Origin: an uncultured Clostridium sp.
GTDB lineage: Bacteria > Bacillota > Clostridia > Lachnospirales > Lachnospiraceae
Length of the DNA: 64,000 bases
Assembly: GCA_900538475.1 (NCBI GenBank)
Contig: UPYT01000002.1
Span: forward strand, 1-64,000
Reading direction: 5' to 3'
Shown here: piece after piece, positions 51,501 to 60,170 of the stretch
Numbering within the stretch: position 1 is the first letter of the stretch
Layout: each line of letters opens with the position of its first letter
Notes under the pieces: generated by a model
The model's database searches: none
Told to the model about the DNA's origin: nothing
The model's input: the letters and a program-made list of their open reading frames with translations, nothing else
Translations under genes and position numbers: made by a program

Positions 51501-52457
51501 TTATTTTGCAGCTCTTTTCTTCTCTTCGAATTTATGGAGCCAGGAAACCAGAAGCGGACAGCAGATTGCAGTTACGATAATTGCTGCGGTAATCTGAGCG
51601 GTTGCGGCTTCAGCAACAGCCAGAAGGGTTGCGTCAACTGCAGCAACAGAAGCGGGAGTTGCTGCGGCATTGCCTGCGGTGGTTCCGATAGCGCCGCCTA
51701 CCTCCGGACGATCCATGTGGAGGAGCTTATATACCAGATAACCTCCGATACCGGTAATCAGGGTACATGCAATACCCAGAAGGATACCAGGTGCGCCTGC
51801 CTTTAACAGGTTCATGATATTTAAGCCTGCTCCCAGCGGGAAAGCGAAGAAGGGAATCATCATGGAAGCACCCGGCTCACAGAATTTCCGAATATCCTCA
51901 TCCAGATTTCCAAGGATACAGCCCACAATAACAGGAATGATACAGCCTACCAGAATGGACATGGGGATCTTTGCAACGCCTGCAGCGCCCAGGGCCACCA
52001 TAGTAAAGAAGGGACCGTCGTTAATGGACAGAATAGAAACTGCGCCTACGTCAGTTGCATCTCCGTATTCACCGGCCAGAGCAGCGTAAAGACCGCCATT
52101 GGAGTTGGCCAGAGCGCCTACGATTGCCAGCGTGGACAGACCCAGGAAACCGGCTTCGCCAAACAGCTTGCCGCAAATCAGGCCGATAATGATTCCAAGT
52201 CCTACTTTTACGGCTGTGATAACAACGCCTTTATAAACGGTTACGCCGGCTTTTTTAAAGTTAATGGTAGTAGCGTTACAGAAGATAAATACGGCCAGAA
52301 TCGGCATAGCGCCGGATTTCCACAGATAAGTGGTAAAGGTTCCGTCAAACATGGTCCATATGGTTCCGCCAAAGAAGGTATTGACAATGGCGCCCAAAAG
52401 AAGCGGAACAACCATAAGACCTCCGGGAATTTTTTTCACAGTCTGTAAAATCTTCAT
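51501..52457 (-). CDS. KdgT-family 2-keto-3-deoxygluconate-type permease
   Basis: A 318-residue membrane protein with about 10 hydrophobic spans, close in length to E. coli KdgT (about 327). Typical segments are KKIPGGLMVVPLLLGAIVNT, VGALANSNGGLYAALAGEYG and a C-terminal GTTAGNAAATPASVAAVDAT. The family imports 2-keto-3-deoxygluconate by proton symport. Here, without kdgK/kdgA, it probably imports the C4 or related sugar acid handled by its neighbours. Confidence 0.88.
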   Translation of the reverse strand: MKILQTVKKIPGGLMVVPLLLGAIVNTFFGGTIWTMFDGTFTTYLWKSGAMPILAVFIFCNATTINFKKAGVTVYKGVVITAVKVGLGIIIGLICGKLFGEAGFLGLSTLAIVGALANSNGGLYAALAGEYGDATDVGAVSILSINDGPFFTMVALGAAGVAKIPMSILVGCIIPVIVGCILGNLDEDIRKFCEPGASMMIPFFAFPLGAGLNIMNLLKAGAPGILLGIACTLITGIGGYLVYKLLHMDRPEVGGAIGTTAGNAAATPASVAAVDATLLAVAEAATAQITAAIIVTAICCPLLVSWLHKFEEKKRAAK

Positions 52458-52499
52458 TAAAGTATCCCCCTTTACAAATTCAATTGGTAATCGGTATTT

Positions 52500-53630
52500 C
52501 TATTTGGCAGCAATCAGTCGAAGAATGTTGTCTGTGGTGTAGGCAAGGTTTTCCTGGCTGTGATGCCTGCTGACAGAGAAGTCCTGAGGCAGACGGTTAA
52601 TAGGAAATACAGAAGAAACTCCCATCTCATAAGCCCGGGCAATTTCGCTGTCATTTGCGCCGCCTACCACGGCGATAACCTTTTTGTTCTGCTTCTTTGC
52701 TCTTTCAGCTATGCCAATGACAACCTTTCCGCGGAGACTCTGAGAATCCAGTTTTCCTTCTCCGGTAAAAATATAGTCTGCATCAGCAATCATTTCGTCA
52801 AATTTTACGGTGTCGAGAACAGTCTGAATTCCCATCTGAAGCCGGGAGCCAAAGAAGGCAATCATACCTGCACCCATAGCTCCGGCAGCGCCGGTTCCCG
52901 GAATCTGGCTGATGTCCTGACCGGATGCATCCAGAATCACGCGGCTTAAATTTTTAATTCCTTCATCCAGTTCCAGAACCATAGCTTCGTCTGCGCCCTT
53001 CTGCGGTGCAAAAACATGGGCAGCGCCGGTGGGACCGTACATGGGATTATCAATGTCGCACATGGTTACGATCTCTACCTGATTCAGAATTGCTGCTTTC
53101 TGGCTCAGATCAATGCGCTGAATATCGATAACAGTGCCGCCGGTGGGAATAAAGGATTCCCCGTTTTTGTCGTAGAATTTTACGCCGACAGCTGCGGCAG
53201 CTCCGCAGCCGCCGTCATTGGTGCAGGAACCGCCCAGTCCCACAATGATTTTTTTAACGCCGCTTTCTGCGGCAGCCAGGATCAGCTGGCCTACGCCGTA
53301 GGTTGTAGTTTTTTTCGGATTTTTCCGATCCTCCACCATAGGAAGGCCTGCGGCGGCAGCCATTTCAATGACAGCAGTGTTTCCGTTGTCGATCAGCCCG
53401 TAATAAGATTCTATGTCTTCAAAATAAGGGCCTTTCACAGGAACCATAACTTTTGTGCCTCCAACGGCAGTGATAAAGGCGTCTACAGAGCCTTCTCCGC
53501 CATCGGCAACCGGTACGCTGACAGACTCAGCGCCGGGAAAATGGAGATCCACTTTTTCTTTTATAATTCCGCAAATCTGAGCGGAGCTTAATGTACCCTT
53601 AAAAGAGTCCGGTATCAGGATAAATTTCAT
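52500..53630 (-). CDS. Glycerate kinase, GarK/GlxK type
   Basis: A 376-residue type 1 glycerate 2-kinase: PDSFKGTLSSAQICGIIKEK, VPVADGGEGSVDAF, GLGGSCTNDGGCGAAAAVGV, DYIFTGEGKLDSQSLRGK. It phosphorylates glycerate to 2-phosphoglycerate, feeding glycolysis. It lies 42 bp upstream of the permease gene and 20 bp downstream of the LarA-like gene. It indicates that the pathway yields or also accepts glycerate, in addition to dihydroxyacetone phosphate. Confidence 0.92.
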   Translation of the reverse strand: MKFILIPDSFKGTLSSAQICGIIKEKVDLHFPGAESVSVPVADGGEGSVDAFITAVGGTKVMVPVKGPYFEDIESYYGLIDNGNTAVIEMAAAAGLPMVEDRKNPKKTTTYGVGQLILAAAESGVKKIIVGLGGSCTNDGGCGAAAAVGVKFYDKNGESFIPTGGTVIDIQRIDLSQKAAILNQVEIVTMCDIDNPMYGPTGAAHVFAPQKGADEAMVLELDEGIKNLSRVILDASGQDISQIPGTGAAGAMGAGMIAFFGSRLQMGIQTVLDTVKFDEMIADADYIFTGEGKLDSQSLRGKVVIGIAERAKKQNKKVIAVVGGANDSEIARAYEMGVSSVFPINRLPQDFSVSRHHSQENLAYTTDNILRLIAAK

Positions 53631-53650
53631 AGCACAGAACCTCCCTGATT

Positions 53651-54928
53651 TTATTCTTTTACAATGACGGAAACACCGTCCGGGATTACCGTTACCTTAT
53701 AGTCTTCTTTTCCAACGATAGCTTTTGCCTTTTCCATAGCCTCTTCCATGCTGTGTGCCGGAACCATGTGAAGATCCTCTACCAGCTGATCATCACAGGA
53801 GGAAATGAAGATTACAGTTGCTTTCAGCAGAAGCCGGGCAAAAATCTGGGACTGCCACTGATCGATGATGGTTTCTTCCGGCTTTCTGTCCAGGAAAGTC
53901 TGCATCATCCGGTTCAGATCCTTTTCGTCCCGGAAGGTCTCATGGAAATATTTGCCGCCGTGTCCGTCAGCAGCTTTGGAAAGCATAATGATTACGCCGC
54001 CTTCTTTTACCGTGGCTTCACCGGCAGTCATACCTTTTACAGACTGATAAATATTCTGATCCAGAGGATATCCGCCGTTAGTGGAAATAACAATGTCAGC
54101 AGGAACCGCGTCTACCTGACACTTGGAAGCCAGGAATTCACGTCCAACTCTGTGAGCCAGATCGCAGTCGCCGGCAACAGCAAAAATGGGATCGTGGGCA
54201 GCATCAATAACAACATTAACGATAAAGTCCAGTCTGGCAGCCCGTGCCGCATACAGCATGTCATTGTGAATCGGATTGCCTTCAATCACTCCAGTGCGGG
54301 CATGAGGATCGGCAATAAAGCCAGAGTTGTGGTTGTACATAACGGTTTCACGGCTTGCAACGCCGGGAAGCACACTCTTTCTTCCGCCAGAGAAGCCGGC
54401 AAAGAAGTGAGGCTCAATAAATCCCTCTGCCACAAGAAGATCTGCTTCTGCAGCAAGGCGGTTAATGATCAGGTTGCCGCCGGAAGGAAGTTTGCCTAAG
54501 TATACCAGGTTGTCATTGTCATCACAGTTGTGAACAATGATTTTTTCATTTGCCATAATTTCCGAGCCAAATTTGTCAGCCAGCTCTTCCTGGGTAGTGG
54601 TTCTGTGAAGTCCGGTGGAAATCAGGATGGTAATGTCTGCATCCGGATTGCCTTTGCGGATTTCAGCCAGGATCAGCGGCATCATAATGTGACTGGGAAC
54701 GGGTCTGGTATGGTCAGAGGAGATGACTACAATGTTTTTCTTTCCAATAGCCATATCACAGAGTCTGGGAGTACCGATAGGGTGTTCCAGAGCGTCCTGA
54801 ACCAGTTCAGAACCGCTTTTTGGGGCCTTGTAGCTGTGCAGCTCAGAGAGCAGGACGCCGGCCAGATGCTCTTCTTCAATAGCTGCGGTCAGTTTTTCTT
54901 TTCCATAGGGCAGTAAAAATTCTTTCAT
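53651..54928 (-). CDS. LarA-family nickel-pincer racemase/epimerase homologue
   Basis: A 425-residue LarA homologue, the family's normal length. Conserved features are SDHTRPVPSHI, catalytic His in STGLHRTTTQEE, PHFFAGFSGGRKSVLPGVAS with the His and the Lys that carries the nickel-pincer cofactor, and NHNSGF. The LarA superfamily includes lactate racemase and 2-epimerases of hydroxy acids. In this operon the likely job is C-2 inversion of a tetronate or glycerate. LarB/C/E cofactor genes are not in the window, so they would be supplied elsewhere. Confidence 0.88.
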   Translation of the reverse strand: MKEFLLPYGKEKLTAAIEEEHLAGVLLSELHSYKAPKSGSELVQDALEHPIGTPRLCDMAIGKKNIVVISSDHTRPVPSHIMMPLILAEIRKGNPDADITILISTGLHRTTTQEELADKFGSEIMANEKIIVHNCDDNDNLVYLGKLPSGGNLIINRLAAEADLLVAEGFIEPHFFAGFSGGRKSVLPGVASRETVMYNHNSGFIADPHARTGVIEGNPIHNDMLYAARAARLDFIVNVVIDAAHDPIFAVAGDCDLAHRVGREFLASKCQVDAVPADIVISTNGGYPLDQNIYQSVKGMTAGEATVKEGGVIIMLSKAADGHGGKYFHETFRDEKDLNRMMQTFLDRKPEETIIDQWQSQIFARLLLKATVIFISSCDDQLVEDLHMVPAHSMEEAMEKAKAIVGKEDYKVTVIPDGVSVIVKE

Positions 54929-54962
54929 GTGAATACCTCCTCGTATTATGGATGTGTGATAT

Positions 54963-56186
54963 TTATAAATGTTCCTTTAATTTTCTCATGGCAAAGGCAA
55001 TGGCGTTATCTGCGCCGAAGGCTCCGGCTTTTGTAACCAGCTTCAGCCCGTCAAATTCGCCGCCCTTTACCTGAATCAGGGGAATTCCCACCATAATTTC
55101 TGACAGGATTTCCGATCCGTCAGCCCCAATGTTCATCAGCAGGCCGAGAGCGGTGTCTCCGCCAGTAAGGAAAACTCCGGAAACCTTTGCCTGCCTGAGA
55201 ATTTCCGTGGCTCCGTGACCGATAATTGAGCGAACCCGATCACCAATTTCCAGAGGGGTAAGACCCAGGGTGTCACCGGCCTGATAGGAAAGCTCCAGAA
55301 ACTCTCGATCATAGGCAGTGTCTGTGAGAAAGATGGTGTCCTCGCCGCGGTTCAGGGCTTCAACAGCCTTCTGAACATAATGCTCTGCCGTGTCGCTTCC
55401 CTGCAGGATTTTGTCTACAGGAAGCTTGATTAAGGTAATGCCCTGCTGTTCACAGAAATGCATCTGGCGGTTGGTTACGGTGCTGATGCTGGCGGCGACT
55501 CCAAGGGAAGGGAGGGACGGCTGCTCCAGCTCCATAAGGCTGTCGGCAATGCCTGCGGTTCCGATGTAGAGAGCTGTTTTTTGGCTTCTTCTGGTAGCCT
55601 GAACAATGCGGGAAAGATCCTCGTCTGTTTCTGCATCACATACAAAAATACGGCTGTCAGTCAGAGAAAAGGAGCTGCTTCTGATTTCAGGAAGGCGTTT
55701 CAGTTGAATCCTCTCTTCATAAATCCGCCCCAGAAGGCTGACCAGATTGTCTTCTACCACAGGATTTTTTGGATCCCGGGAAAGCTCTGTTTTGCAGATT
55801 TCCACACCATGCAGGCGCTGAACCCCGTCCACAGTGGTTCTGCCCAGAGCCGGAAGGGCAGGAGCAAAGACGATAAGCTCCGGGTGAAAGGCCTCATCGA
55901 CTGCCCGGATTTCCATGGCTATATTTCCGCGCATGGTTGAGTCAATTTTTTTAATAATATGGCGGAACTGGGAAAAATCAACCTGCTCCAGGGCATGGGA
56001 CACGATTTCATAGGCGTGATCCGGATGAACCGTTCTGGATTCTGTGTCAATTACAACGGATTTATCCTGGCAGACTGGCTTTCCGCTGAACAGAACCTCT
56101 GTGGGAAATCCCCGCCTTCTTAACTGGACGCCGGTATCGTTGGCTCCGGTAAAATCATCTGCAATGATTAAATATCGATTATCCAT
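54963..56186 (-). CDS. Four-carbon acid sugar kinase (DUF1537 type)
   Basis: A 407-residue kinase: ADDFTGANDTGVQLRRRGF (substrate domain), HIIKKIDSTMRGNIAMEIRA, APALPALGRTTVDGV, and the nucleotide-binding C-terminus GVFLTGGDTALGLL. The family phosphorylates D-threonate, D-erythronate or related tetronates at C4. It heads an operon with a LarA homologue, glycerate kinase, permease and PdxA-like dehydrogenase, the known partner for the next step. Three TGAAACA motifs lie in the divergent control region. Confidence 0.9.
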   Translation of the reverse strand: MDNRYLIIADDFTGANDTGVQLRRRGFPTEVLFSGKPVCQDKSVVIDTESRTVHPDHAYEIVSHALEQVDFSQFRHIIKKIDSTMRGNIAMEIRAVDEAFHPELIVFAPALPALGRTTVDGVQRLHGVEICKTELSRDPKNPVVEDNLVSLLGRIYEERIQLKRLPEIRSSSFSLTDSRIFVCDAETDEDLSRIVQATRRSQKTALYIGTAGIADSLMELEQPSLPSLGVAASISTVTNRQMHFCEQQGITLIKLPVDKILQGSDTAEHYVQKAVEALNRGEDTIFLTDTAYDREFLELSYQAGDTLGLTPLEIGDRVRSIIGHGATEILRQAKVSGVFLTGGDTALGLLMNIGADGSEILSEIMVGIPLIQVKGGEFDGLKLVTKAGAFGADNAIAFAMRKLKEHL

Positions 56187-56361
56187 GGTTTTGCTGCCTT
56201 TCTAAAGTGTTTAAAAATGAAACAGTTATAAATGAAACACATCATTTCTTCTAATATAACTCAATTTTTCTTTCAATTTCAAGGATAATACAGTATAATA
56301 TTGTTTATAATTGAAACAAAAGCTTGTACATGAACGATAACAAACAGAAAGAGGGAGAGAA
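56187..56361. promoter_or_regulatory. Divergent control region with TGAAACA repeats
   Basis: TGAAACA occurs at 56218-56224, 56233-56239 and 56312-56318. The first is paired with TGTTT at 56208-56212 to make a dyad, and the last two share the context TTATAAnTGAAACA. This is the likely binding region of the PrpR-N/Fis-type regulator that starts at 56362. Confidence 0.55.
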
Positions 56362-58167
56362 ATGAGAAAAGTACGAATTCTTGGAATTGCACCGTATCGG
56401 GGACTTGTTCATTTGATGAATCAGTGCGCAGCCCATTATCCGGACATAGAGTTGAACGCCATGCTGGGAAATATGGAGGAGGGGCTGGCGCTGGCAAAGA
56501 AATATTATTCTGGATATGATATGATTATTTCCCGGGCCAATACAGCCAGTATGATTTCCCAGGCAGTTCCTGTGCCGGTGGTGGATATTGGAATTGATTA
56601 TTATGATGTTCTTCGATGTATTAAAATAGCAGAAAATACGGGAACAAAATTTGCAATTCTGGGATTCCATTCTTTAACAGATATTGCAAAAAATCTTTGC
56701 GATTTGCTGAAAATCAAGATTGATATTTTTTCTTTTTCTATCAATAACTGGTCAGATTCCGGAAGCTTACTGGATCGAATGAAGGAACAGGGATATGAGA
56801 CAGTGATTTGTGATATGATTCCCTACGAATATGCAAAGCTTATCGGAATCACCCCGATTTTACTGACCTCCAGTGTGGAGAGTCTGAAATCAGCGATTAA
56901 CCATGCGGTTGACAGCTGGTCGAAGCATGAAAAGCTGTATGATTCCTTTTCTATGCTGGAAAATCTGGTTCGCAGCAGTTCAAACCGTTATCTGATTCTG
57001 GATATAGAGGGAAAAAATCTTTATTCTACTTTGGTGGAGGAGACGGCAGAGGAGATGGCGCAGCAGCTAAGAAAAGAATTGACCCGGTGTCGTTCCGGAA
57101 AACAGCGCTCTTTTTTTGTGACTCTGGGGGGACAGATGTATTCTGTCCGCTCTCAGCGGTCTGATACAGGAGATATGGATTATGTGATTTTCCGGGTTAT
57201 GCCCTCTAAAATTCCCATGGCCTATTCCAAATACGGAATTACGATTCTGGATAAGGAAAGGGCTCTCCAAAATTTCCTGGAGAGCTTTTACAGTAATACA
57301 GAACGGGCCAGGGAGATTGTTGCAAGTACAGAAATGATGTCAGCCAATGCTTCGCCGCTGATGATTACAGGCGAGGTGGGGACGGGGAAGGACCGGGTGG
57401 CCTGTATTTATTATGCAAAAAGTGCCTGGAGAGACAGCCCTCTTTATGTGGTAAACTGTTCTCTCCTCAATGACAAGACCTGGGAATTTTTGATTAACCA
57501 TTACAATTCTCCTTTTACAGACAACGGAAATACCATTTATATCTGCAACCTGGAATCCCTTTCCCAGGCGCGTCAGAAGCGTCTGCTGTCCATTATTCTG
57601 GATACCAACCTTCATGTGAGAAACCGGCTGATTTTTTCCTGCACACAGCCCCGGGGAAAGGGGGTTCCTCACACAGCGCTGGAATATACGAATATGCTGG
57701 GAGGAATCCATGTGACTGCAAAGCCTCTGCGGGAGCAGCGGGAGGATCTGAGCTCATCTGCCGCCATTTATATTGACACATTAAATCAGGAGCTGGGCAG
57801 ACAGGCGGTAGGTCTGGACGAGGATGCAGTCCGGATGCTGAAGGAGTATGATTATCCCTGTAATATTACACAGTTTAAGCGAATTCTGAAGAAGGCGGTG
57901 CTGGAGACAGAGCAGGCCTATATTTCTGGAGAAACCATTGAACGGATTCTGAAGGAGGAGGGAGAATTTTTCGTTGAGACTGCCGATAAACAGAAGGCAG
58001 AGAAACCGGCCAGCCAGGATTTTTCTCTGAATCTGGAGCAGTCGCTGGACAGCATGAACAGGGAAATTGTCCTTCATGTATTGAATCTGTGTGGAGGAAA
58101 TCAGACTGCGGCGGCAAAAAAGCTGGGAATCAGCAGAACAACCTTGTGGAGATATGTAAACCGTTAA
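56362..58167 (+). CDS. PrpR-N regulator with degenerate AAA domain and Fis HTH
   Basis: A 601-residue regulator. Residues about 5-175 are a PrpR-type sensor (YYSGYDMIISRANTASMISQ, VDIGIDYYDVLR). Residues about 310-500 resemble a sigma-54 activator AAA domain with Walker A GEVGTGKD. The GAFTGA loop is absent (NSPFTDNGNT in its place) and Walker B is IYICNLES without Asp-Asp/Glu. A Fis-type HTH (CGGNQTAAAKKLGISRTTLW) ends the protein. It probably controls the divergent tetronate operon without activating sigma-54 polymerase. Confidence 0.85.
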   Translation: MRKVRILGIAPYRGLVHLMNQCAAHYPDIELNAMLGNMEEGLALAKKYYSGYDMIISRANTASMISQAVPVPVVDIGIDYYDVLRCIKIAENTGTKFAILGFHSLTDIAKNLCDLLKIKIDIFSFSINNWSDSGSLLDRMKEQGYETVICDMIPYEYAKLIGITPILLTSSVESLKSAINHAVDSWSKHEKLYDSFSMLENLVRSSSNRYLILDIEGKNLYSTLVEETAEEMAQQLRKELTRCRSGKQRSFFVTLGGQMYSVRSQRSDTGDMDYVIFRVMPSKIPMAYSKYGITILDKERALQNFLESFYSNTERAREIVASTEMMSANASPLMITGEVGTGKDRVACIYYAKSAWRDSPLYVVNCSLLNDKTWEFLINHYNSPFTDNGNTIYICNLESLSQARQKRLLSIILDTNLHVRNRLIFSCTQPRGKGVPHTALEYTNMLGGIHVTAKPLREQREDLSSSAAIYIDTLNQELGRQAVGLDEDAVRMLKEYDYPCNITQFKRILKKAVLETEQAYISGETIERILKEEGEFFVETADKQKAEKPASQDFSLNLEQSLDSMNREIVLHVLNLCGGNQTAAAKKLGISRTTLWRYVNR

Positions 58168-58189
58168 AGCAGGGGGGAAGACAGAAAAG

Positions 58190-58228
58190 TAAAGTTACAA
58201 GAGAAAAATAAAGTTACAAAAGAAAAAT
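58190..58228 (+). repeat. Tandem 19-bp repeat upstream of aroE
   Basis: TAAAGTTACAAGAGAAAAA (58190-58208) is followed directly by TAAAGTTACAAAAGAAAAA (58209-58227). It lies 75 bp before the aroE start. It may be a regulator site or slippage product. Confidence 0.5.
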
Positions 58229-58301
58229 AAAAACAGGTCTGGAAAAAAATCCTTTCTCAGTGTAAAATGGGAAAACAAAAGGATTTGAGGAGGAGTTTGC
58301 G

Positions 58302-59174
58302 ATGGAAAACAGAATTACAGGACATACGAAGCTTTACTGCCTGATTGGCTCTCCGGTAGGTCATTCCGGTTCCCCGGCCATGTACAATTACAGCTTTGCC
58401 CGTACAGGCGAGGACGGCGCATATCTGGCATTTGATGTACCGCTGGATCAGGTAGGAAAGGCTGTTGAGGCGATCAAAACTTTTCATGTAAAGGGCTTCA
58501 ATATTACCATGCCGGACAAGACGGCAGTGATGGATTATCTCGATGAGATCAGTCCGGCGGCCCGTCTGATTGGCGCCTGCAATACTGTAGTTGTGTCAGA
58601 GGATGGAAGGCTGATCGGATACAATACAGACGGCCAGGGTTTTACAGACAACCTTCGCGCCCACGGCGTAGAGGTGAAGGGAAAGAAGCTGCTGATTCTG
58701 GGAACCGGCGGTGCAGCCAATGCTATCAGCATTCAGACTGCCCTGGAAGGTGCAGCTGAAATTACGATTTTCAACCGCAGAGATGAGTTCTTTGCCAGCG
58801 GTCAGAGAATTGTAGAAAAGCTGGCCAGAGAGGTTCCGGACTGCCGCGCAGAGATGTGTGATCTGGAGGATCAGAAGCGTCTGGCGGAGGCGGTAAGAGA
58901 CAGCGATATTCTGATCAACGCAACAAAGGTTGGCATGAAACCGATGGACAAAGACACACTGATTCCGGCGGAACTGCTCCATCCGGGGCTGATTGTGGCC
59001 GATACGGTTTACAATCCGCTGGAAACCCGCCTGCTTCGCGAGGCGAAGGAGGCAGGCTGCCAGGTAATTGGCGGAATCGGTATGCTGCTTTGGCAGGGCG
59101 CCGCTGCATTCCGGCTGTTTACTGGAAAGGAAATGCCAGTAAAAGAGGTGGAAGAGCGCTTCTTTGCTGAGTAA
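58302..59174 (+). CDS. aroE: Shikimate/quinate dehydrogenase
   Basis: A 290-residue AroE-family enzyme. The substrate domain shows LIGSPVGHSGSPAMYN, the catalytic Lys in GFNITMPDKTAVMDYLD and the Asp in YNTDGQGF. The NAD(P) domain has ILGTGGAANAISIQTA and FNRRD, and INATKVGMKPMDKDT. It reduces 3-dehydroshikimate; the catalytic loop MPDK replaces the commoner PHK, as in some YdiB-like or paralogous enzymes. GAGGAGG precedes the ATG. It is monocistronic, so it may be a catabolic or duplicate copy. Confidence 0.88.
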   Translation: MENRITGHTKLYCLIGSPVGHSGSPAMYNYSFARTGEDGAYLAFDVPLDQVGKAVEAIKTFHVKGFNITMPDKTAVMDYLDEISPAARLIGACNTVVVSEDGRLIGYNTDGQGFTDNLRAHGVEVKGKKLLILGTGGAANAISIQTALEGAAEITIFNRRDEFFASGQRIVEKLAREVPDCRAEMCDLEDQKRLAEAVRDSDILINATKVGMKPMDKDTLIPAELLHPGLIVADTVYNPLETRLLREAKEAGCQVIGGIGMLLWQGAAAFRLFTGKEMPVKEVEERFFAE

Positions 59175-59198
59175 ATTGGAACTGTTCAGGATGGGGAA

Positions 59199-59595
59199 TC
59201 AGGGCTTTACAGCGACCTTGATTACTCCGTCCTTTTTTTCTTCAAATATTTGATAGGCTTCTTCAATCTGGTTCAGGGGCAGGGTGTGCGTGATCAGCGG
59301 CGTGGTGTCAATTTTGCCTTCTTCAATCAGCTTTAAAATGGCCTCGCAGTCGCAGCCGTCCACCCCTCCTGTTTTAAAGGTCAGATTTTTTCCGTACATA
59401 TCAGGAAGCGGCAGAAGCTGAGGGCGGTCATAAAGTGCAACAACAGTTACAATGGCATTGGGGCGGGCGCATTTCCAGGCCATTTCAAAGGTGTTTTCTG
59501 CCCCTGCAGCCTCCAGAACCACATCAGCCCCTCCATGGTCAGAGTGAGATTTTACAAATGCTTCCATATCAGTTACTTCTATTGTACCAGTAATC
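59199..59595 (-). pseudogene. Truncated zinc-type alcohol dehydrogenase, C-terminal part
   Basis: The minus strand encodes about 130 residues of a medium-chain dehydrogenase C-terminus: GGADVVLEAAGAENTFEMAW, KCARPNAIVTVVALYD, KNLTFKTGGVDGCDCEAILK, then VIKVAVKP and stop. The N-terminal catalytic/zinc domain and nucleotide-fold start are missing. The open frame continues upstream only as antisense of the sigma factor gene. It was cut at about 59595, just before the sigma promoter. Confidence 0.8.
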
Positions 59596-59615
59596 AGAAA
59601 AAAAGAAAGCCAAGA

Positions 59616-59642
59616 TGAAACTTTCCCGGAGGCGGAAGCGTC
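59616..59642 (+). promoter_or_regulatory. ECF-sigma autoregulatory promoter
   Basis: TGAAAC (59616-59621), a 17-bp spacer and CGTC (59639-59642) match the known consensus for SigV/SigW-like ECF sigma factors. It lies 39 bp upstream of an ECF sigma gene, the standard position for autoregulation. Confidence 0.8.
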
Positions 59643-59680
59643 AAATAAATAGAAAACAAAAAAGAAAGGCACAAAATAAC

Positions 59681-60145
59681 ATGAACAGCTGTGAAAAAAT
59701 AATAGAAGATGTGCTGACGGAAAATTACAGGCAGCTTTATCGGCTGGCCTACGGATATGTGAGAAATGAGGAGGATGCCCTGGACATTGTTCAGGAAAGC
59801 GCATATAAAGCCATTCGGGAGGCAGATAAGCTGAAAACCCCTGCTTTTGCAAAAACCTGGATTTACAGAATTGTAATCAATACAGCAATCAGTCAGCTGA
59901 GGAAGCGGCGGGAGATGGTATCTCTTGATGAGGCGGAAACTCTTTCTGTTTATGCACAATACAAAAATTCCGATCTGCAGAACGCATTGGCCAGTCTGAC
60001 AGAGGAACAGAAGACCTTGATTCTTCTTCGTTTTTTTGAGGACAGGAAACTGGAGGAAATTGCAGAAATGACAGATGAAAACGTTAATACCGTAAAGAGC
60101 AGGCTGTACCGTACTCTGCGGGAACTGAAGCAGAAACTGGCATGA
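59681..60145 (+). CDS. sigV: ECF sigma factor, SigV-like
   Basis: A 154-residue ECF sigma factor: region 2 at about 10-75 (LYRLAYGYVRNEEDALDIVQ, AFAKTWIYRIVINTAIS) and region 4 at about 95-150 (LTEEQKTLILLRFFEDRKLE, NVNTVKSRLYRTLREL). The ATG at 59681 follows AAAGAAAGG; an upstream in-frame start at 59615 would begin inside the promoter. It is co-transcribed with an RsiV-like anti-sigma gene 25 bp downstream, so it probably responds to lysozyme or envelope stress. Confidence 0.9.
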   Translation: MNSCEKIIEDVLTENYRQLYRLAYGYVRNEEDALDIVQESAYKAIREADKLKTPAFAKTWIYRIVINTAISQLRKRREMVSLDEAETLSVYAQYKNSDLQNALASLTEEQKTLILLRFFEDRKLEEIAEMTDENVNTVKSRLYRTLRELKQKLA

Positions 60146-60170
60146 GCATAGAATATTGGAGGAAAGCAGT

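Noticed and set aside
59596..59852. Upstream extension of the alcohol dehydrogenase relic
   Set aside because: These residues are antisense of the sigma promoter and sigma gene; similarity to dehydrogenases stops at about 59595.
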